Shown: piece by piece, positions 15,129 to 23,804 of the stretch
How the letters are laid out: each line of letters opens with the position of its first letter
How positions within the stretch are numbered: the first letter of the stretch is position 1
Source of the DNA: Ga0077560 sp046330395
GTDB lineage: Bacteria; Actinomycetota; Thermoleophilia; Miltoncostaeales; Miltoncostaeaceae
DNA length: 64,000 nt
Direction of reading: 5' to 3'
Assembly: GCA_046330395.1 (NCBI GenBank)
Contig: JAXLSS010000015.1
Span: 1-64,000 of the forward strand
Translations under genes and position numbers: made by a program
Notes under the pieces: generated by a model
The model's input: only the letters and a program-made list of their open reading frames with translations
Database searches by the model: none
What the model was told of the DNA's origin: nothing

Positions 15129-16033
15129 CGCCGGGCGGGCACCGTCATCGCCACCGTGGCGATGGGGTCGTCCACGAACCACGCGGTGACGCGGCCCACG
15201 CGCACGCTGCACTCGGGCACGCCCACCTGCCGGGACGACTCGCAGCGCGCGTCCGGGTAGCGGCGCGACACCAGCCCCAGGTTGTCGCCCGGCCCCACGC
15301 CCTCCGCGGTCTGGTAGCGACCATCCGTGAGCATGATCGCGGTGACCGCCCCGTGCCGGGCGAAGACCGTGCGGTCGGGGAGGTGGGAGACGAGGGTGTC
15401 CGAGTACTGCTCCGCGGCCTCCGGGACCTCGATGGGCAACCGGTTGCCGCCGTCGAGGCCCCAGCCGTCGAAGGCCACCCCGGGCGCACCCTGTGCGGTG
15501 GCGACGCCCACTCGGAGCGGGCCGACCCGGCCCGTGGCCAGGTCCACCAGCACCGGATGCGCCGGGTGACGGTCCACCGGGGAGACGTGCCGCATGCCCG
15601 CCACCACGGCCAGGGGGATCGTCGCGACGGCCAGCAGCCCCACGCCCACCACACGCACCCACCCCGGCAGGCGCCGGCCCGCCCAGATCCCCAGACCGAT
15701 CACGGGGAGCAGCCCCACCACGGCGAACTCGCCCACCGGGAGGGGTTCGGTCATGCGGTCGTACCAGCCGGAGGTGAGGATCACGGCATACGGCACCGCG
15801 GCCAGCAGCAGCGCCGGCCAGACGGCCGCGACCAGCCCGGCCACCAGCGCCCCGGGGATGAACAGCGGCCACATCAGGTCGCGCAACCAGTGGGGCGCCG
15901 GCTCGGCGAACCGGGTCCAGGTGAGCAGCTGCAGGCCCAGCCAGCCCGCGGTCGCAACGACGGCCATGATCGCGGTCCGGCGTCGTGGCACGTGCGTAAA
16001 CTTCCGCGGCAGTGGCAGGCGCACCCCCATCAT
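15116..16033 (-). CDS. Membrane protein with four N-terminal helices and an extracytoplasmic domain
   Basis: 305 residues. A basic N-terminus (KFTHVPRRRTA) leads into four hydrophobic spans: GWLGLQLLTW, LFIPGALVAGLVAAVWPALL, FAVVGLLPVIGLGIW and VVGVGLLAVATIPLAVVAGM. The roughly 150-residue C-terminal part is soluble with two Cys (DARCESS, PECSVRV). No family recognised. ATG 16033 has AGGA six bases upstream, so it is favoured over ATG 15967. This start lies inside the 5' end of the divergent GCS2 gene, so the two coding regions overlap head-to-head by 22 bp. Its 3' end overlaps rex. Confidence 0.6.
   Translation of the reverse strand: MMGVRLPLPRKFTHVPRRRTAIMAVVATAGWLGLQLLTWTRFAEPAPHWLRDLMWPLFIPGALVAGLVAAVWPALLLAAVPYAVILTSGWYDRMTEPLPVGEFAVVGLLPVIGLGIWAGRRLPGWVRVVGVGLLAVATIPLAVVAGMRHVSPVDRHPAHPVLVDLATGRVGPLRVGVATAQGAPGVAFDGWGLDGGNRLPIEVPEAAEQYSDTLVSHLPDRTVFARHGAVTAIMLTDGRYQTAEGVGPGDNLGLVSRRYPDARCESSRQVGVPECSVRVGRVTAWFVDDPIATVAMTVPARRQDR
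15997..16002 (+). promoter_or_regulatory. -10 element TAAACT, leaderless start
   Basis: TAAACT ends nine bases before GTG 16012 of the GCS2-family gene. The element lies within the opposing membrane-protein coding region. Confidence 0.4.
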
Positions 16034-17214
16034 CCGCCATCCTGGACGGCGTTCGCGAGAAGTTCGAGGCCTCCACCGACTTCACGGTCGGCCTGGAGGA
16101 GGAGTACCAGCTCCTCGACCCGGTCACCCTGGGACTCGTCAACCGGTACGAGCAGGTGGTGGCGGCCGCCGACCCCGCGCTGCGCGAGCGTCTGGCGGGG
16201 GAGCTCATCGCCAGCGAGGTGGAGTTCAAGACCACCGCGCACCCCGCCCTGGGCGACGCGGCGGCCGAGCTCGCCCGCGGCCGGCGGCAGGTCACCGCGC
16301 TGCTGGACGGCATCGGGCTGGCCACGGCCATCACCGGCACCCACCCGTTCAGCCCCTGGGCCGACCAGCGCATCATCGACACACCCCACTACCGGCTGGT
16401 GGAGGGGGAGCTCGGCTACATCGCGTGGATCAACAACACGTGGGCGCTGCACCTGCACTGCGGGGTGCGCGGTGCCGATCGTGCCGTGCGGGTGAGCACC
16501 GCCATGCGCAGCGTGCTGCCCGAGCTGCTGGCCCTGTCGGCCAACAGCCCGTTCCTGGACCGGCGTGACACGCGCCTGGCCTCGGCGCGCACCCAGCGGT
16601 TCGTGCGCAGCTTCCCGAGGTGCGGGATCCCGGACGCGTACACGTCCTGGGACGAGTACGCCGCGCACGTGCGGCTGCTGGAGGCCACCGGCTCCATCCG
16701 GGAGAGCACCCAGATCTGGTGGAGCGTGCGGCCCCACCACAGTTTCGGCACCGTCGAGGTGCGCATCTGCGACGGGCAGACCGAGTTCGCCGATGCGGTC
16801 GCGCTGGCCGCGCTGTCGCTGGCCTGCATCGCGGCGTTCTGCGCCGACATCGACGCCGGCAGGCCGGTGCCGGTGCACCCCCGCGCGCTGATCGAGGAGA
16901 ACCTGTGGCGGGCCCAGCGGCACGGCCTCGAGGGCGGTCTCATCGACCTGGATCGCGGTGTGGTGCGGCCCGCCCCCGACGCCATCCGTGAGCTGCTGGC
17001 GCGCACCGCCGACCACCACGACCGGCTGGGGCTCACCCCCCACCTCGGGCGGGTGGAAACCCTGCTCGGCGCGGGCAACGGCGCGATGCGTCAACGTTCC
17101 ATCCATTCCGAGCACCGCGGCGACATGCGCGCGGTGCACGCGGCGGCCGTGGCGCGCACGCGCGAATCCGCCCAGGAGTTTCTGTCCACGCTGACCACGG
17201 GAGCCACGTCGTGA
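16012..17214 (+). CDS. GCS2-family carboxylate-amine ligase (YbdK type)
   Basis: 400-residue ATP-dependent ligase related to glutamate-cysteine ligase 2. Characteristic stretches: FTVGLEEEYQLLDP (metal-binding Glu residues), ITGTHPFSPW, ALHLHCGV, ANSPFLDRRDTRLASARTQ, WWSVRPHHSFGTVEVRICDGQT. YbdK of E. coli has weak glutamate-cysteine ligase activity; related EgtA proteins make gamma-glutamylcysteine for ergothioneine. No egtB-E genes are adjacent, so the substrate is open. GTG 16012 is the start; the stop overlaps the DUF1844 gene in GTGA form. Confidence 0.85.
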   Translation: MAGAPPSSAILDGVREKFEASTDFTVGLEEEYQLLDPVTLGLVNRYEQVVAAADPALRERLAGELIASEVEFKTTAHPALGDAAAELARGRRQVTALLDGIGLATAITGTHPFSPWADQRIIDTPHYRLVEGELGYIAWINNTWALHLHCGVRGADRAVRVSTAMRSVLPELLALSANSPFLDRRDTRLASARTQRFVRSFPRCGIPDAYTSWDEYAAHVRLLEATGSIRESTQIWWSVRPHHSFGTVEVRICDGQTEFADAVALAALSLACIAAFCADIDAGRPVPVHPRALIEENLWRAQRHGLEGGLIDLDRGVVRPAPDAIRELLARTADHHDRLGLTPHLGRVETLLGAGNGAMRQRSIHSEHRGDMRAVHAAAVARTRESAQEFLSTLTTGATS

Positions 17215-17633
17215 CCGACGAGCCAACCCAGCAGGGCCCCGGACCCGAGGGCGAGGAGCGCCCCCCCACCGAGGAGGAGATGGCGGCCGCGTTCGTCTAC
17301 CGCCTGGGCCGCATCCCGGTGCGGGACATCATGCTGCAGACCATGGCCACCATGAGCGACGTGGGGGGCATCCGCCTGGGTCTCGGTCCCGAGGGCGAGA
17401 CCGTGCGCGACCTGGGTCAGGCGCGCCTGGCCATCGAGACGCTGCGCGCCCTCGTGGCCGTGGCAGAGCAGGAGGTCGGCGCCGCCGCCACCCGCCCCTT
17501 CAAGGAGCCGCTGGCCGCGCTGCAGATGGCGTACGCCCGCGCGGTGGAATCGTCGGGTGAGGGTGAGGCACCGCCGCCCCCGCCGCAGCCGGACCCCGCG
17601 TCGCGCCTCTGGACGCCGGGGTCGGGCCGGTAG
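17211..17633 (+). CDS. DUF1844-like small acidic protein
   Basis: 140 residues, soluble, acidic. The N-terminal 25 residues (PTEEEM region) and the C-terminal proline-rich 30 residues look disordered. The core DLGQARLAIETLRALVAVAEQEV followed by FKEPLAALQMAYAR resembles DUF1844, a helical domain of unknown function that often sits near translation genes. Start GTG 17211 overlaps the ligase stop, so the two are translationally coupled. No catalytic motif is visible. Confidence 0.65.
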   Translation: MTDEPTQQGPGPEGEERPPTEEEMAAAFVYRLGRIPVRDIMLQTMATMSDVGGIRLGLGPEGETVRDLGQARLAIETLRALVAVAEQEVGAAATRPFKEPLAALQMAYARAVESSGEGEAPPPPPQPDPASRLWTPGSGR

Positions 17634-17639
17634 ACCAGC

Positions 17640-17673
17640 ACGGGGCCGGGCGTCCATCGGCGCTCGGCCCCGT
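17640..17673 (+). terminator. hairpin after the DUF1844 gene
   Basis: A 9-bp perfect stem (17640-17648 with 17665-17673) and a 16-base loop lie seven bases after the stop. Confidence 0.4.
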
Positions 17674-17819
17674 CGCAGGACGGTGGGGGTGGTGCGGACG
17701 GTCACCGGCGGGCTCGCCCGGGCGGAACCGGAACGACGGACATATGCGCGGCCCTTTGCGGGGAAGCGTTGGTGATCGTGTCCTATCGCATCCCCGCACT
17801 CCGCACCACATGGCGGTCG

Positions 17820-18257
17820 TCAGTGCAGGACCGCGTACCCCTCCCGGGCGATGCGGAAGCCGATCCCGCGCCCCTTGCGCAGCCGGCACGTGATGCCCGT
17901 CCTCGCCGATGTGCACCGGATGTCGCCCACCGTGACGCCGTGGCCGTAGCGCAGCACCGGGCAGGCCACCCCGGGCTGGCAGGCCGGGCCGATGTCGCCC
18001 CGGCAGGCCCCGGCGAACACGTGCTTGCGGTAGATGGTCATCTGGTACGGGTCCCAGTCCAGCTGGCAGCTCGCCGGCTTCTTCGGCGGCGACGGCCAGG
18101 TGGCGTTGCGCACCAGGCATGAGGCGCTGGCGAACGAGCCGCCGGTGACCAGGCACTGGATGTTGCCGGACGGGCTCTTGAAGTTGCCGCCCATGGCGAC
18201 GGCCGGGACGGCCAGGAGGGAGACCGCGGCCACGGCCGCGCGGGTGAGTGAGGTCAT
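17820..18257 (-). CDS. Secreted cysteine-rich DUF6636-type protein
   Basis: 145 residues with a signal peptide (LTRAAVAAVSLLAVPAVA) and then FKSPSGNIQC, the opening of DUF6636 proteins found in actinobacteria. Eight cysteines follow the signal, enough for four disulfides, together with SCQLDWDPYQMTIYR and ACRGDIGPAC. It should be exported; no activity is known for the family. ATG 18257 follows a -10 element by six bases. The upstream gap to hppA carries the divergent promoters. Confidence 0.75.
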   Translation of the reverse strand: MTSLTRAAVAAVSLLAVPAVAMGGNFKSPSGNIQCLVTGGSFASASCLVRNATWPSPPKKPASCQLDWDPYQMTIYRKHVFAGACRGDIGPACQPGVACPVLRYGHGVTVGDIRCTSARTGITCRLRKGRGIGFRIAREGYAVLH

Positions 18258-18263
18258 GCGCGC

Positions 18264-18269
18264 AACCTA
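18264..18269 (-). promoter_or_regulatory. -10 element TAGGTT, leaderless start
   Basis: Minus-strand TAGGTT (18269-18264) lies six bases before the start codon of the DUF6636 gene. Confidence 0.45.
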
Positions 18270-18419
18270 TGGCGCCGCGCGCCCCTCGGACAACCGTCAG
18301 GACGGGCGTTTCGGGGGGCGCGGCGTCTGAACCGGTGTGGTAGAAACCCCGCGGCTTTTCGGGTTGTGCCCCGGATGACGCCCGTGTGTCGACGCGGGCG
18401 GGCGGGCACGGCCGCGGCC

Positions 18420-18445
18420 GTCGGGAGGGTCGTGACCCACCCGAC
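18420..18445 (+). promoter_or_regulatory. Hairpin in the hppA leader
   Basis: GTCGGG (18420-18425) pairs with CCCGAC (18440-18445), and inside an A/A mismatch GGGT pairs with ACCC around a CGTG loop. The hairpin ends 31 bases before the hppA start and buries an in-frame GTG at 18432, which argues against that GTG being the start. Regulatory role unknown. Confidence 0.35.
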
Positions 18446-18476
18446 GACGAAGACACCTTTCCCGGAGGACGCAATT

Positions 18477-20600
18477 TTGGCCGGCTTTCTGTCCGACCAC
18501 GCCGCAGTGCTTGCGGTGGTATGTGGGCTCGTCGCCGTGGCATACGGCATCGGGCTCACCCTCCATCTGCTCAAGAAGCCCGCGGGCACCGAGCGGATGC
18601 AGGAGATCTCCAAGGCCGTGCAGGAGGGCGCACAGGCCTACCTCACCAGGCAGTACACGATCATCGCCGGCGTGGCGGTGGTGCTGTTCCTGGCCATCGG
18701 GCTGCTCGGCAGCTCGGTGAACTCCGACCTGCTCGGATGGAAGGCCGCCATCGGCTTCCTCATCGGCGCCGTCGCATCCGGCGCGGCCGGCTTCATCGGC
18801 ATGAACGTCTCGGTGCGCAGCAACGTCCGCACCGCCGAGGCCGCGCGCAGCGGCCTGGGCCCGGCGCTGGGCGTGGCCTTCAAGGGCGGCGTCGTCACCG
18901 GCCTGCTGGTGGTGGGCCTGGGCCTGCTGTCGGTGGCCGGCTACTTCATGATCCTGGGCGGCAAGGCCGTCGACGCGCGGCCCCTGGTGGGTCTCGCGTT
19001 CGGTGGCTCGCTCATCAGCGTGTTCGCCCGTCTGGGCGGTGGCATCTTCACCAAGGGCGCCGACGTCGGCGCCGACCTGGTGGGCAAGGTCGAGGCCGGC
19101 ATCCCCGAGGATGACCCGCGCAACCCGGCCGTGATCGCCGACAACGTCGGCGACAACGTCGGCGACTGCGCCGGCATGGCCGCCGACCTGTTCGAGACCT
19201 ACGCGGTCACCACGGTGGCCGTGATGCTGCTGGGCAACCTGTTCTTCCAGAACAGTGGCTGGGTGGACGGCAAGAACGCCGTGCTCTACCCGCTGGCCCT
19301 CGGCGGCATGTCCATCTTCGCGTCCATCATCGGCACGTGGTTCGTGCGGGTGAAGGAGGGTGGGTCGGTCACCGCGGCGCTGTACACCGGTCTGGGTGTG
19401 GCCACGGTCATCTCGGCCCTGGGCTTCCTGCCCATCACCAACTGGTTGCTGAAGGGCGCCCACGGCGACGCCGCGGGCAACGGTCCCATCGGCAGCTGGA
19501 CCGACTACTACTGGTGTTCGCTGATCGGCCTCGGGGTGACCCTGGGCCTGGTGGCCATCACCGAGTACTTCACCGGCACCATCTGGCCGCCGGTGAAGAA
19601 GGTGGCCAAGGCCTCCGAGACGGGTCACGCCACCAACATCATCGCCGGTCTGGCGGTGTCCCTGAAGGCCACCGCCGCCCCCGTGGTGGTGATCGTGGCC
19701 GGCATCGCCTCCGCCTACAAGCTGGGCGGCTACTACGGCATCGGTGTGGCCGTCATGGCCATGCTGTCGCTGGCGGGCATCGTCGTGGCGCTGGACGCCT
19801 ACGGCCCCATCACCGACAACGCGGGTGGCATCGCCGAGATGGCCGAGCTGCCCGACTCGGTGCGCGCCATCACCGACCCCCTCGACGCGGTGGGCAACAC
19901 CACCAAGGCCGTCACCAAGGGGTACGCCATCGGCTCGGCCGGTCTGGCCGCGGTGATCCTGTTCGTCTCCTACTTCCAGGAGCTCAAGCGGGCCATCGAG
20001 GACAAGGGCCACCTCTTCAACGACACCACGGTGAACTTCAACCTCAGCAACCCGTACGTGGTGTGCGGTCTGCTGATCGGCGGCATGATGCCGTTCCTGT
20101 TCGCCGCCTTCTCCATGGAGGCCGTCGGCCGCGCCGGCGGTGCCGTGGTGGAGGAGGTGCGGCGCCAGTTCCGGGAGAACCCCGGCATCATGGAGGGCAC
20201 CCAGAAGCCGGAGTACGCCCGGTGCGTGCGCCTGGTGACGGCCTCCGCGCAGCGCGAGATGCTCATCCCGGGCCTGATCCCGATCGTGTTCCCGATCATC
20301 GTCGGGTTCGTGTTCGGCATCAACAACGGACGCGAGATGCTGGGTGGCCTGCTCCTGGGCGTCATCGTGACCGGCCTGTTCGTGGCCATCTCGATGACCT
20401 CGGGCGGTGGCGCGTGGGACAACGCCAAGAAGCTCATCGAGGACGGCCACCACGGTGGCAAGGGCTCGGATGCCCACAAGGCGTCGGTGACCGGTGACAC
20501 CGTGGGTGACCCCTACAAGGACACCGCGGGTCCCGCCATCAACCCCATGATCAAGATCGCGAACATCGTGGCGATCCTGATCATCCCGTTCCTGGTCTGA
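18477..20600 (+). CDS. hppA: Membrane-bound proton-translocating pyrophosphatase, K+-independent type
   Basis: Couples pyrophosphate hydrolysis to proton export; about 16 membrane helices expected. Signature stretches include KGADVGADLVGKVEAGIPEDD, NVGDNVGDCAGMAADLFE and AYGPITDNAGGIAEM, which bind Mg-pyrophosphate. The residue that decides potassium need is Lys in GNTTKAVTKGYAIGSA (about K477), where K+-dependent enzymes have Ala, so K+-independent H+ pumping is predicted. TTG 18477 is chosen because GGAGG lies eight bases upstream and the product then begins AGFLSDHAAVL, giving 707 residues. Earlier in-frame starts add a non-conserved tail. A very strong hairpin follows. Confidence 0.93.
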   Translation: MAGFLSDHAAVLAVVCGLVAVAYGIGLTLHLLKKPAGTERMQEISKAVQEGAQAYLTRQYTIIAGVAVVLFLAIGLLGSSVNSDLLGWKAAIGFLIGAVASGAAGFIGMNVSVRSNVRTAEAARSGLGPALGVAFKGGVVTGLLVVGLGLLSVAGYFMILGGKAVDARPLVGLAFGGSLISVFARLGGGIFTKGADVGADLVGKVEAGIPEDDPRNPAVIADNVGDNVGDCAGMAADLFETYAVTTVAVMLLGNLFFQNSGWVDGKNAVLYPLALGGMSIFASIIGTWFVRVKEGGSVTAALYTGLGVATVISALGFLPITNWLLKGAHGDAAGNGPIGSWTDYYWCSLIGLGVTLGLVAITEYFTGTIWPPVKKVAKASETGHATNIIAGLAVSLKATAAPVVVIVAGIASAYKLGGYYGIGVAVMAMLSLAGIVVALDAYGPITDNAGGIAEMAELPDSVRAITDPLDAVGNTTKAVTKGYAIGSAGLAAVILFVSYFQELKRAIEDKGHLFNDTTVNFNLSNPYVVCGLLIGGMMPFLFAAFSMEAVGRAGGAVVEEVRRQFRENPGIMEGTQKPEYARCVRLVTASAQREMLIPGLIPIVFPIIVGFVFGINNGREMLGGLLLGVIVTGLFVAISMTSGGGAWDNAKKLIEDGHHGGKGSDAHKASVTGDTVGDPYKDTAGPAINPMIKIANIVAILIIPFLV

Positions 20601-20622
20601 CCCGGAACCGCTGACCACGTTT

Positions 20623-20646
20623 CCCCGGGGGGTTCGCCCCCCGGGG
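20623..20646 (+). terminator. hppA terminator
   Basis: A 10-bp stem of only G and C (20623-20632 with 20637-20646) closed by a stable TTCG tetraloop, 22 bases after the hppA stop. Confidence 0.75.
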
Positions 20647-20660
20647 GGACGCGGGTTCTG

Positions 20661-20666
20661 TAGCCT
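20661..20666 (+). promoter_or_regulatory. -10 element TAGCCT, leaderless start
   Basis: TAGCCT ends seven bases before ATG 20674 and 15 bases after the hppA terminator. Confidence 0.5.
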
Positions 20667-20673
20667 CGGCAGC

Positions 20674-21138
20674 ATGGCGAACACCACCGAGGGAACCCCC
20701 ACCAAGCTGCCCAAGGGCAGCGGCCCGAAGCCGCAGAAGCCCGGACCGGACGAGAAGGTGCGCAAGTGCACCGGCGCCGACCTCCAGAACGGCTGGTATG
20801 GACGGCACGGCCAGCTCTACCTCACGGATGACCGGCTGGCGTTCTTCCCGACGATCCTGGACACCGCCCTGGGCGGCCACCGGCACGAGGCGTCCCTGGA
20901 CGAGATCACCAAGGTGGAGCGCATCCCGCACAGCGTGGAGGACTTCCTGCCGGCGGGGAAGCGGGCGCGCATGCTCATCCACACGCCGCGGTGCGTCTAC
21001 GCGTGGATGGTGCCCGACCTGGACGCGTGGATCGATGCCATCGAGATCGTCTACCGGCTGCGCGTCAACGCCGGCCGTCCCCATGTGCCCGAGATCGTGC
21101 GCGAGGGCGTCGAGAACATCCTGCTGGCCGAGGAATAG
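20674..21138 (+). CDS. GRAM/PH-like domain protein
   Basis: 154 residues. The first 30 are a Lys/Pro-rich, probably disordered tail. Then GWYGRHGQLYLTDDRLAFFPTILD and ASLDEITKVERIP have the strand pattern of a GRAM domain (a PH-like fold), where the phrase LTDDRLAF is typical. The C-terminal half (VPDLDAWIDAIEIVYRL) is a closing helix. GRAM domains bind lipids or proteins in eukaryotes; the bacterial role is not established. No signal peptide or membrane segment. It is a single gene between two promoters. Confidence 0.65.
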   Translation: MANTTEGTPTKLPKGSGPKPQKPGPDEKVRKCTGADLQNGWYGRHGQLYLTDDRLAFFPTILDTALGGHRHEASLDEITKVERIPHSVEDFLPAGKRARMLIHTPRCVYAWMVPDLDAWIDAIEIVYRLRVNAGRPHVPEIVREGVENILLAEE

Positions 21139-21161
21139 GCCCCGCCGTCCCTCCGGGGCGG

Positions 21162-21199
21162 TAAACTCCCCCAAATGGTCCCTCATTTCCACCATTTGG
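21162..21199 (+). promoter_or_regulatory. Promoter and perfect inverted repeat before the Rrf2 gene
   Basis: TAAACT at 21162-21167 predicts an RNA start near 21174. CCAAATGGT (21171-21179), an 11-base AT-richer spacer and ACCATTTGG (21191-21199) form a perfect 9-bp inverted repeat that covers the RNA start and ends one base before GTG 21201. As DNA this is a likely operator for the Rrf2 protein; as RNA it would form a hairpin hiding the start region. Confidence 0.6.
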
Positions 21200-21200
21200 C

Positions 21201-21611
21201 GTGATCACGATCACCGAGAAGAGCCGCGCCGCCGTGCGGGCGCTCACCGAGCTGGCGGCCCGGGCCGACGCGGCCCCGGTGCCCATCCTGGAGGTCTCCG
21301 AGCGTCGCGGCGTGCCGCTGCACCTCCTGGAGCAGCTGTTCTCGGGGTTGCGGCGCGCCGGCGTGCTGCAGAGCCAGCGCGGGGTGAAGGGCGGGTACTC
21401 CTTCCAGCGGGATCCCGCCGAGGTGACGCTGCTGGAGGTGGTGGAGATCGTGGATGGCCGCCTCGGCTGGACCCAGGATGCGATGAGCGGCTGCGACCAG
21501 GTGTGGCAGGAGGCCAAGGGACGTCTCGCCTCGCTGCTGGCCGACCTCACGGTCGCGGACATGGTGGACTTGGAGTCACGCACGACCCGCGCCCCCATGT
21601 TCCACATCTGA
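21201..21611 (+). CDS. Rrf2-family transcriptional regulator
   Basis: 136-residue winged-helix regulator. The Rrf2 features are EKSRAAVRALTELA, the recognition region ISEVSERRGVPLHLLEQLFSGLR-like segment at 30-52, and the wing GVKGGYSFQR. IscR and NsrR relatives carry three cysteines for an Fe-S cluster around residues 90-106; this protein has only C98 (MSGCDQVW), so a classical cluster is unlikely, although dimer-shared or other cofactors cannot be excluded. GTG 21201 directly follows a perfect inverted repeat, arguing for autoregulation. It sits 33 bases before a sugar kinase-cysK pair, which suggests control of cysteine supply as in CymR-type Rrf2 proteins. Confidence 0.88.
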   Translation: MITITEKSRAAVRALTELAARADAAPVPILEVSERRGVPLHLLEQLFSGLRRAGVLQSQRGVKGGYSFQRDPAEVTLLEVVEIVDGRLGWTQDAMSGCDQVWQEAKGRLASLLADLTVADMVDLESRTTRAPMFHI

Positions 21612-21644
21612 CCTGCAACCGGCCCGCCGCGTAGAGGGACACCC

Positions 21645-22666
21645 ATGAGCCTGCTGCCCAAACCCACCGACACCCGTTTCGACCTGCTGGGGATCGGGAA
21701 CGCCATCGTCGACGTCCTGTCGCATTCCGAGGAGGCGTTCCTGGAGGAGCACGGCCTGCACAAGGGCGCCATGACGCTGATCGACGTGGACAAGGCCGAC
21801 ATCCTCTACCGCGACCTCGGGACGGCGACCGAGGTGTCCGGCGGGTCGGTGGCCAACACCGTGGCCGCGGCGGGCGCGCTGGGCCAGCGCGTGGCCTACA
21901 TCGGGAAGGTGCGCGACGACCAGCTGGGCGCCATCTTCAGCCACGACATCCGCGCGGTGGGGGTGCACTTCGACACGCCGCCGGCGGTGGCGGGGCCGGC
22001 CACGGCGCGCTGCTTCGTGATGGTCACCCCGGACGCCCACCGCACCATGGCCACCCACCTGGGGGCCTGCGTGGAGCTGGGTCCCGAGGACATCGACGAG
22101 CAGCTGGTGGGCGACACCTGGATCACCTACCTGGAGGGGTACATCTGGGATCCGCCCCGTGCCAAGGACGCCCTGCGCAAGGCCATCGAGGCCGCGCACC
22201 GGCGCGACCGGGTGGTGGCCCTCACCCTCAGCGACCCGTTCTGCGTGGAGCGGCACCGCGCCGAGTTCCGGCAGCTGGTGGAGGAGTCGGTGGACCTGCT
22301 GTTCGCCAACGAGCACGAGCTGATGTCGCTGTACGAGGTGGACGACGTGTGGCGGGCGGTGGAGCACCTGCAGACCCACTGCCGCGTGGCGGCGGTGACC
22401 CGTGGGGATCAGGGGTCGCTGGTGCTCAGCCACGGGGAGGTCTTCGAGGTGCCCATCGTGCACGCGGAGGGCATCCTGGACACCACCGGCGCGGGCGACC
22501 TGTACGCGGCCGGGTTCCTGCATGGGGTGGCGTCCGGATGGGACGCGGAGCGCTGCGGGCGGGCCGGTGCGGCCGCCGCGGCGGAGATCATCAGTCACAT
22601 CGGGGCGCGCCCGGAGCGCGACCTCCGTGAGGTTCTGGCATTGGCAACCGGCGAGGAGGTCGGGTC

Positions 22667-22670
<4 letters not shown>
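21645..22670 (+). CDS. PfkB-family carbohydrate/adenosine kinase
   Basis: 341-residue ribokinase-fold enzyme that phosphorylates a sugar or nucleoside with ATP. N-terminal DLLGIGNAIVDVL, the substrate-side GGSVANTVAAAGALG and RVAYIGKVRDDQLG, and the C-terminal PfkB signature DTTGAGDLYAAGFLHG, with the catalytic Asp in GAGD, are clear. The N-terminus is closest in style to the adenosine-kinase branch (FANEHELMSLYEV). ATG 21645 follows the Rrf2 gene by 33 bases; the stop overlaps cysK in GTGA form. The exact sugar is not determined. Confidence 0.85.
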
Positions 22671-23620
<950 letters not shown>

Positions 23621-23637
23621 GGGCCGCTCGAACTCGC

Positions 23638-23669
23638 ATGGCGCCCCGTGCACGCGCGCGGGGCGCCAT
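23638..23669. terminator. cysK terminator hairpin
   Basis: An 11-bp perfect stem (23638-23648 with 23659-23669) with a 10-base loop, 17 bases after the cysK stop, between convergent genes. Confidence 0.65.
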
Positions 23670-23680
23670 CTGCGCCGGTC

Positions 23681-23764
23681 TCAATGCGCCCATACGAGGC
23701 GCGCGTTTTGTTGACGCGGCTGCTTTAGAGAATCGGTCGCATGGGCCGGATTCAATGCGCCCAT
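23681..23764. repeat. 13-bp direct repeat between convergent genes
   Basis: TCAATGCGCCCAT occurs at 23681-23693 and again at 23752-23764, 71 bases apart, in the 184-bp gap between cysK and the GNAT gene. The sequence between is less GC-rich than its surroundings. No gene was recognised here; the repeat has no known role. Confidence 0.5.
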
Positions 23765-23804
23765 GCGGATGCACGGGGCGCCTTTCTCGTTGCGGCCCGG
23801 CTCC

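Noticed and set aside
18432..18476. GTG 18432 as start of hppA
   Set aside because: It lies in a stable hairpin, its GGGAGGG is only two bases away, and it would add a non-conserved tail.
18297..20771. An 824-codon minus-strand open frame opposite hppA
   Set aside because: Rich in His, Gly and Asp with no domain pattern; antisense shadow of hppA.
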